This document shows, piece by piece, positions 51,301 to 61,101 of a stretch of 64,000 nt of DNA; positions within the stretch are counted from its first letter, which is position 1, and each line of letters begins with the position of its first letter. Location of the stretch: positions 47,896,012-47,960,011 of the forward strand of contig OU342630.1 of NCBI GenBank assembly GCA_910589415.1, written 5' to 3'. Origin of the DNA: Malachius bipustulatus (taxonomy: Eukaryota; Arthropoda; Insecta; Coleoptera; Melyridae). The translations under genes and the position numbers were made by a program. The notes beneath the pieces were generated by a model. It saw nothing but the letters and a program-made list of their open reading frames with translations, was not told where the DNA came from and made no database searches.

Positions 51301-54300
51301 AGTTTTTTATACAGGGCGCCGCGTAAGGTCCTGTAAATATTTGAAAATTTGGGTAAGTTCCTGTTCTGAGAAAAACATGTTGAAATTTTTTCAACAGCCA
51401 AGTGAAATTGTGGCACTTTTCCCTCTAAACCGTTTTGGAAACATGCATCTTTCTGTATTTCTCAACTACAGAGTGTGGCGTCTTTTGACTATGCACTGGT
51501 TTTAATTAAAGTGGACTGTATTTTATTTTAAGTTTATTAGATTAACTAATATGTGAAGCCACAAATATACAACAACAACAATTTCTAATACGCTCTATCT
51601 CTAATTTTACATTTTTCTTGAATAATAATTAATAACAACTCGTCATGACGACGATTCTCATCTGTTTTCTAAAACTAATAGAGTTTAAAAAAAGGACAAC
51701 TGAACTTGGCCCACTCCTTTGAAAGAGGCTTAAACATCCTCCCCCCTTTGGAAGTCCTTGGCTTTCAAAATGATTAATAAACACTTTCAAAGTTTATACT
51801 TAATACAAAATGATTATATAATTAATTTAATTAATCAATTGGCAGCTTGCAAATTTTTGCAAAACTGCGCTTCAGTAGTCCTGCACTTGTTCTGATTGTT
51901 GCTACACGTGCAAGTCCATCCTTGCCGTGGTGGAGATCTGTAACACGACCTAAACGCCATTTTGAAGGAGGCAAACCATCTTCTTTAATTATGACCAGGT
52001 CTGAAATTTTCAAAACTGATGACGATTGTTTCCATTTGACTCGGAGTTGAAGTTCACTGATGTACTCCTTCATCCATCTATTCCAAAAGTGTTGATGCAA
52101 TTTTTGAATGTGTTGATAGTGGGAAAGTCTTGATTCAGGAATATGATGTAAATCTGGATCAGCAACTGTCGTATATGGACGGCCAATTAAGAAATGTGCC
52201 GGAGTTAATGGAATGAGATCCTCAGGATTGGAGGAAATTGGAGAAAGGGGTCTTGAATTTAAAGTTGCCTCTATTTGCGTTATTAACGTGTAAAACTGCT
52301 CAAAGGTTAGAAGGGCATTACCAGCAACACGTTTCAAGTGATGCTTCATACTTTTAACACCTGCTTCCCATAATCCACCTTGGTGAGGAGAAGCAGGAGG
52401 AATAAAACTCCATGATATGCCTTCATTTTCTGAAAATTCATTAATCTTTCTTTCGTTGTTTGTCAAAAATGTATTTAGTTCTTTGAGTTCTGCGTCTGCT
52501 CCAATAAAATTGGATGCATTATCGGAGAAAATTTTATGTGGTTTTCCACGTCTTGCCGTGAAGCGACGCAAAGCAGCAATAAAAGCTTCTGTAGTCAGAT
52601 CAGAAACTATTTCTAAGTGTACTGCTTTAGTACAAAAACATACAAAAAGACTTACATAACATTTAGTCATACCTTACAACCTCTCCCCTGTCTGTCTTTA
52701 ATATGAAAATATCCAGCATAATCGATTCCAGTAATATAGAATGGTGGTGAGGGTGTAAGACGTTCAGTTGGCAGATTTCCCATTAATTGTTCGTTAATTT
52801 TAGGTTTTGCTCTAAAACATTTAACACAATCATGAACTGTTTTTCTCGCTAAATTTCTTCCAGACAGTATCCAAAACTTTTCTCTTATACTGTATAGAAG
52901 CATTTGCGGACCAGAATGAAGTGTCAAAATATGATAATATTCTAGAAGTAATTTTGTAAATCGATGGTTACCCAATAAAATGGGATGCTTTTTATTATAA
53001 GGTAAGCTTGTGTAGTCAAGTCTACCTCCAACACGCATAATGTTTTTTCCATCAATAAATGGATTTAATTGAGACAAATTTCCTTTGGTTATAACCTTTT
53101 TATTTTTTAGTATTATTATTTCATTGGGAAATGTCTGAGTTTGGGCAATTCTGATTAAAACATTAAACGCATTGTTTAATTCAAAAGCTTTTAAAGCACC
53201 ACTAAGAACTTCCTGTTTTGATTTTGAAGAGTTAGTGATAAATCGAAGACAGTATGACATGATTCTTATCAATTTATTGAAATTTGAATAATTATCAAAA
53301 TTAAACGATTCAGGAACAGTCTTTGCAAGGAGACTCATTGTCGCCCCTCTCAGTTCAGGCACATCAGAAATAGAATTTGGAAGCACCGGCCAACTTGAAG
53401 AATCATCAAGGATAAATAATGGACCGTGCCACCAGGATTTTAAGTTTGATAATTCTTGAGGACTCGTACCTCTACTTAAAATATCAGCGGGGTTCAAAAC
53501 GCTTGGTACATAATTCCAGTTTTCCGGCTTTGTGAGACTTTGTATTTGAAAAATTCTATTGGCAACAAAGGTTTGTAGTAAGTTTGGACTCATTGATATC
53601 CAACTCAGCACAATTGTAGAATCACACCAATAGAACTCATTATTTATGGGCAAATTTATTGATAATTTTATTTTATTTGCTGATTTTGCCGCAATTAAAG
53701 AACCACAAAGCTCCAGTCTGGGTATGGTAATCATCTTTATGGGAGAATCACCGAGCTCACTCGGATCTTTTTTAAGAGGGATAGAAACTACGAATCTACC
53801 ATCTGAATCGCGCTCTACCGTTTTTACAAAATGATTCTTACAAGCCTTTTCCTCAACAGATAGGAACTTCTCGTCAAATTGTTTCTGATTATCAATGGTT
53901 CTAGCAAAATGACAGTATGATTTTTGTTGACTGCCCTCAATGTGACCAACTATAACCCAACCTAGTTTTGTATTTCTTAGGAAAGGCATATTTTTTCCCA
54001 ACTTATGCTGCCCATTTATAATTAATTCCCAAAACTTATCTCCACCTATTAATAAATCAATTTTTCCTGGTGTATGAAAATTAGGATCAGCAATTTTTAT
54101 GTTGTTAGGAATATTCAAGCTTGTCTTTAGTTTTATACTAGGTAAATTGTTTGTTATTTCAGGTATTATAAGACAGTCTAACCCTGTAGTAAAATTACTT
54201 ACTTTTGAGCTTATACTCAAGTGACACATTTTATTTAAATGAGAAACTGAATTATTTATGCCAGAAACACTTAAATTAATATTTGTATGGTCAATATCCA

Positions 54301-57300
54301 GAAGCTTAGAAAGATCTTCCGTAATAAAACTTGACATACTGCCACAATCAAGTAACGCACGCACTGTGTGGGGGCGGCCGTTTTTATCAAAAATATTTAC
54401 AGATACTGTGGAGAGTAAAGTCTGACAATTTTTAGTAAATGAATTTAAACTACTCTCTGTACACTGAGAGTTGTCCGTTGTCATGCCGCACTGATTCTGA
54501 CTAAACAATTTCATTTAATTCGATTTGAATCGTACACTTATTTCTAAGTCGAACCAGATGTGGTATCGCAGTTCGTGTCAGTGGCGTGTGTTGAGGAATA
54601 ATGAATATCCTATAAATATATTATTTCGACAAGTTATTGACGAAGTAGAGCCTTGCAACTTTTTGATAACAAATATATATAATGCAAGTAAATAAGAATG
54701 ATAATAATTATTATTGTTATCATCATGATAGAAATATCATGTCACCTACCTGCTGGTTGCCGTTTAAAAGAAAGAATAACACCTCCGTTTTCTTATTTGC
54801 AAGTAAAATATTCCAGCAATTTTACCACAAGACCACGTACTAGGGAGTTCAATCGTTTCCCAGGCAAAACAAGGAAATAGATTTTTAGGCATTCGCGAAA
54901 TTAAGTTACTCATAGTTTATCACACCGTACAATATAACACAGGTAATTCTGCTAATTTCGTATTAAAAACGTTTCAAATCACAACAAAAACCTTATTTAG
55001 TATATTTACCGCTGACACTGACACTTGAGAGTAGCGACGATCGTAATATCGTATCAATCTAAGCGTATCAAGACACGAGTCGATACTTCCGTCTCACTCT
55101 CGCTCATCTTTTTAGAATTGCTGACGATTCAAACGTATTTCTGACAATACGTCCCATTTTAACTCGATTGACTGCAATGCAATAGAAGGAGTAAGAAACA
55201 TAACGAGATGATGTATCCTTAGTTCTCACAACAGACAACTCTCAGTGTACAGACTTTAGCTATATTATTTGTTGCAGCAGTTGTGTCATTTTGTCCAGTT
55301 GAATCAGCTACTGTAACATCACTGTTATCAGGAGCTCCGACTGAATTAGGATCCCTATGATTTCTGTAATTTTTTAAATGAAGCAATAAGTTATGAAACT
55401 TAGAATGACATATTCTGCAACCTGCAGATCTACAAATTCTAGTAGAATGTCCTTTACGTAAGCAATTCAAGCAAAGAAGCAATCTTTTCGACTGTTCAAT
55501 TCTTTTTTCAACTGGTAATTCAAGAAATTGAGAGCATGAATAAATAATATGGTTGCCCTTACACATAACACACTGTGAATTGCCAGTATTATTGGTCTGT
55601 AAAAATGCTTTCGTATTTGACCTTTGTGACTGAGCTTTACTTTCAACATTATCACCAAGAGTTTCCAGTAAATCAGCGCGAGTTTTTAAGAAATCATAAA
55701 AACTTTCTAAACTGGGATTCTCATCGTTAATTTTTAATTCTTCCCAATAACGTTTGCTTGTGGAATCTAGCTTTGTAGTTGCTAGATAAATAATTATTAC
55801 GTCCCAAGATTCAATTTTTTGACCTAACGTCTGTAATGCACGTACGTGTTTTGTTATTGAATCTCTTAAATTTCTAAGAGCAGATGGAGATTCTTTATTA
55901 ATTGGTTTAATGTTGAACAAGGAACGAACATGATTTTGAATGAGCATACGTTTGTTGTCATATCTTTTTTTTAATAATTCGAAAGCCAGTTGATAACTTG
56001 CTGCCGAAAATTCTAGGGCTGATATAACCTGGAGAGCACTAGACTCCAATGAAGCCCTTAAATAATAAAATTTCTGTATTGAACTGATTGCATCATTATT
56101 ATGTATCAATGACGTATAACTATCTTTAAATTCAAGCCAATAATTCATATCACCGTTAAATTTAGGAAGTGATATGACTGGCAAGCGAATGCCATGTAAG
56201 TCTAATCTTGATGCATCTGGATGCAACGAAGAATGCTTGGAACTAACTACAGAATCTGAGTCTTCCACATTTTTGCTTTTATTGTACTCATTTAGTAATC
56301 GTTCAGCTCGACTTAAAACAGAATAGTATGAATTTTCAAAAGTTTGGCGTTCAGTTTTTTGAGCATTTATTAGCTCATCATCAGTTTTCAATTCAATTTC
56401 ATTTTGTATTTCATCGAAATCATGAAGAATAGCATGGAAGTTTTTTAAACGATTATTTAATTCAATGAAATTTGTTTCTAATTCGATATTGAATCTGTCT
56501 AATTCAATATGATTGTTAGAATTTTCCGCTTGAGCAATGTCAGCAGTTAATTTGTTGTGTTTCGTTGTGAAACTTTCAAAATATGTATTAAAATTAGTAT
56601 TTTTTGAGTTAATAGAATCTCTCTTCTTAATTAAAGTTTTCAAAGCGGCCATTTTTTGTATTTTTTAAAATACGGTTCCTGTTTTTATTATTAATTTTTA
56701 TTATATCAATAATTAGGAACTGATAATACTTGCGTATTTAAATTAAGCACTGATTGTTTAATTATTTAAACAATAACAATAGTTTTATATGACGTATAAT
56801 TGTTTGAAGTAAAATCTATTGTTGAACTGAATTAAATAATAACAAAACTTTGACAGATAGGTATTGTGCTAATTTAATGTAACAAGTATTTATTGTCTGA
56901 TTGAATCTAATTTTTAGAAAATCAGACTGCTTGCCGTTGGATTCGATAAATAATTAAAGCAGAGTTATAATAATAATTAGTATAATATATAAATCAATGT
57001 TACTATCTTTCCTTTGACCAGTAACTTATTTGAATAAATAAGTTAATTAACAAATAGCATTTAGAAGCAACTTTGTATAGATATATGATTAAATTAATCA
57101 TACATATTATATGGAAAGGAAAGTAGGTAAGGGAAATAACAGGATGGATCTCACCCCTTTGTCTTCTTGTAATTTGACGAGCTCGTACAGCGTTAGACCA
57201 ACGTATTTTGTCCCTTGATTTTGACTGAAGTTGTCATGAATAATTGCAGTAGTTGTAAATTACTTGCAATCTTTAGGTAGGTACCAGGGTGAACCGGGCA

Positions 57301-60300
57301 GCGGGAACAATCTTTCTGCAGCAGGGCAACAGCAAGAGACGGCAGGCAGGAGACACTATTATTTCACTGTTATTTTTCCTTTTATATCCAATTACAATAA
57401 TTGGATGATTGATTATTATTATACTTGATTTTAATATTGAGATACGCGTTTTTGACAATCCTATGGAAGGTCAAAAATGATGCTGATATTCGCACTTCAC
57501 AATCCGGTGGTGAAAGACCAAAAATGTGGCGCCTTTTGACTATGCACTGGTTTTAATTAAAGTGGACTGTATTTTATTTTAAGTTTATTAGATTAACTAA
57601 TATGTGAAGCCACAAATATACAACAACAACAATTTCTAATACGCTCTATCTCTAATTTTACATTTTTCTTGAATAATAATTAATAACAACTCGTCATGAC
57701 GACGATTCTCATCTGTTTTCTAAAACTAATAGAGTTTAAAAAAAGGACAACTGAACTTGGCCCACTCCTTTGAAAGAGGCTTAAACACAGAGTGGTCACA
57801 AAAAACATCGTCTTGGTCCCGCAGTGACGGTGAAAATTTTTTTCTTGAGTGACTGAGTTTGAAAATCTGGCGCTCGAATTGAAGCTCTTCGCCTGTTTCG
57901 TTAGTTGCGTCCAAAATCAATTAACAGGTCTGAAATACCCTTTGGTCTTAAGAAACCTATCCCGCGACAGTGCAAAAAGTAAAAAACTCTCGAAAAATTT
58001 TCGCATTTTCCTTAGCAACTTTCACTCAGAAGTCGAAACTGATCCAAGTAATATTAAACAAAGAAAAAAATTGCTGAACAAAAAATTTTTTTTGTGACCA
58101 TGGATCCTGTGTTGAGAGAAAGGCCAGGCGCGTATTGTCAAAACCATTGAAGGGAGAGGTTGACATTTTTTCCTTTGGTCTAAACTATCAAATCAATTTA
58201 TTTATACGAAAACAAGTGAATTTGTCACTTAGGTATATACAGCTAGAGGCATACATCCGCCGGTGCTTGAGAGGAGTTCTTGAGGATGACAAATTTCCGT
58301 TTTATAGCTCATTTAACTAAATCAAAGGTTAAAATAATTCAACTAAGAGACTAAATCGTTGAGTGTCTTATTAAAGAGGCGTGCTAATTAGCATTCCAGT
58401 AGGTATTTCCGCCACCCAAAGTGTTTTGCATTTAGTACAGTTACATATCGGTTACCACTAACCATTATTTTATAAAAGCGGATGCGCTTTAGTCGGTATG
58501 TGTAAGTGCCACAAGTAAATAATAAGCAGGCATTGTTTACTGCAGTGCCACAGATTACGAAGATCTGTTTAGTTCCGGACATGGGCCGCTTGATTTCAGA
58601 TAAGTATTTATGTACATGTAACACATACGGTAAAGATACGTCGTGAGAAATCGGTACGGAAAGAGCTTAATAGGTTGGAAAAGACGCATGCTGGTGTGAA
58701 AGATAATGAAATGATATAAAATTCAACTTAAGTCTGCATGAATACCTACATAAAAGAAGCGGTGTATTTGCATAATTTCCGATTGCAATTTTGTGCGAAG
58801 TATTTAGTAATACAATATACAATAACATAATACCTCTACATTACATATCACATATCACATTACATCTACGTAGTGATGGATTATACCTACACCTACTTAG
58901 ATTAGTCGCGAAAAATTTGACATCAACTGTGGTCGTGAGAAGAAAAACGTCTAATGATATAATGAAAGATTTTCTGGCCCTTTTTTATTGTAAATACACA
59001 TGCAACTAAGAACGGACCAAAAACAACAGAGCTCTAAAATCGCCATATTCTGACAAAAATAGTAACGAAATACCGCCGGTGCCATCACAGGCGAATAAAT
59101 GCACAGTTTTTCTGACCGAATTTTTTTAATGGACACTTTAATGTAAAAAATCGCATTTTTTGTTTTTTTTTGCTTATAAAAGGAAAACTGTTGGGGCAAT
59201 ATAAATGGTTCATAGCGAATTGTAGAGAATTCAAATATGAAGAAAATGAGAATTAAAACAACCCAATCGGTTCATTATTAACAAAAAAAAAAAAGAAAAA
59301 AAGCGTGTTTTTTCCAAAAATTCCTAACGCCGTTATTTTTTGACGTATTTTACAGGCTCTTTGCGAGATAGTTGTCATTGATAGGTACTTCCTGTGTGCA
59401 AAACCGAGATGTTATCGGATAAATAGTTTTCGCTTACTTAATTGCAATTAGAAATAATTCACAATATTTTGCAGCCAGCGAAGCATAAAGGTATAAGCTA
59501 TTCAAATATAGAACGCCAATCTTTGTTATCCATTTGAATGCTGTAAAATAGGGAAAAATTGCGCGCAAAACATGAGCGAAAACGGCGGAGCGCTCTAGAA
59601 CAACAAATGAGGGGTACAATAATTATTCTTGTATTATACCTTCTCTTTAATAATTGCTGTTCTACTCCCACTCCACTGACGGGTGCTCGGCCGTTTTCAC
59701 TCATGTTTGCGCGCAATTTTTTGCTTATTTTTCAGCATTTAAATGAAAACGAAGATTGACGTTTTATAGCCGATCAGCTCCACTTTCCAAATCCGTTTGA
59801 TAAATTTGCATTGGACGAATGCCTGGATCGAATGCCTCCTAGAACATTCAGCCTCGCTGCAAAATATGGTACCTGTGAACAAATTCTGATTGGAATCATG
59901 TAAAAACTAGTAATCCGACAGCGTCTTGATTTTGCACACGGGAAGTACCTAGTAATATCTACTTTCTCGCAAAGACCCTGCACAATACCTCAAAAAAATG
60001 ATGACGTTAGGAATTTTTTAAAAACCGCTATTTTTTGTTTTCCCTCTCACGTTATACCCGATGAACCGATCGGGTTGTTTCAGCTCTCATTTTCTTCCTA
60101 TTTTAATTCTCGCTACAATTCGTCCATTTATATTGATGCCCAGTCAGTTTCCTTCCATAAGCAAACAACCCAAAGAAATCTATTTTTTGCACTAAAGTGT
60201 CAATAAAAAAAAGAAAATGGTAAACTTGAGTAGAAAATTATTATTATCAATATTTTTTCATAATAACCAGATATTTCTATCTTCTTAACAATCATGAGTT

Positions 60301-61058
60301 TACTCTTCTTTAATAAACCATGCACCTTCTTAAGAATCACGTTTTTGTAAATCCATACGCGTAAGGGCAGAGTAGACACTCTTCGTATTCAATTTCCAGC
60401 CCGTGCCGGTTAATAGTATTTTGTCTAACATATAGAAGCGTTCAAAGTCAGCTGCTTTATTGAAGAGATGCGTCCTCTGATAACGACCTAAGTCAGAGAG
60501 AATCTCAGGTGGACAACGGCATATAACTTTCCTAATTGCGTCTACGCATTCGTTAATAAGGCCGCTGCAGGTGACAGAAACCAATCGGCCATAAATCCTG
60601 GAAAATGTCGGGATGTCACTATGATCTATAGATATGTTATTTATCTGTTATTTTAATAGAATCGTTTACAGTTGAATGTTGAAGGAATCTACAAAAGGGA
60701 CAACTATTATTAAGACTAATAGGTAAATGAGTCATTGGTAAGTTTTCTGTAAGTAAGAAAAAAATAATATCAACATTACCTACATAGGCCCGTATTCATC
60801 AATAAATATAACCCCTGGGGTTATATTTTGGAACATGTGATTGGTTTAAAATTCGTAGCGTTCGTGTAGGGTTCGAGCATTAGACCAATCAGCTGTCAGA
60901 AAATTCAAAATATAACCCCGGAGTTATATTTTGAAGTTTGATGAATACGGACAATAGAGACAAATAATATAATAATTAAGCATGCATGCGGTATTATAAG
61001 CAGTATACCTAAGGAGAAATAGAAAATATCTGAAGACTATACCTAAATTACCGATTCC

Positions 61059-61101
<43 letters not shown>

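Larger units (their letters stand above)
51474..57787 (-). mobile_element. BEL/Pao LTR retrotransposon, RT-deleted copy (6,314 bp)
   Basis: Two 263-bp LTRs (51474-51736, 57525-57787), 5-bp duplication CAGAG (51469-51473, 57788-57792). Order on the minus strand: 5' LTR, primer site starting TGG at 57520, gag, pol, polypurine tract AAAGGGGGGAGGA next to the 3' LTR. Damage: pol lacks its reverse transcriptase, an inverted-repeat-bounded 0.8-kb insertion separates gag and pol, and integrase is frameshifted. The LTRs are nearly identical, so insertion is fairly recent. It lies in ap intron 3, antisense to the gene. Confidence 0.9.
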
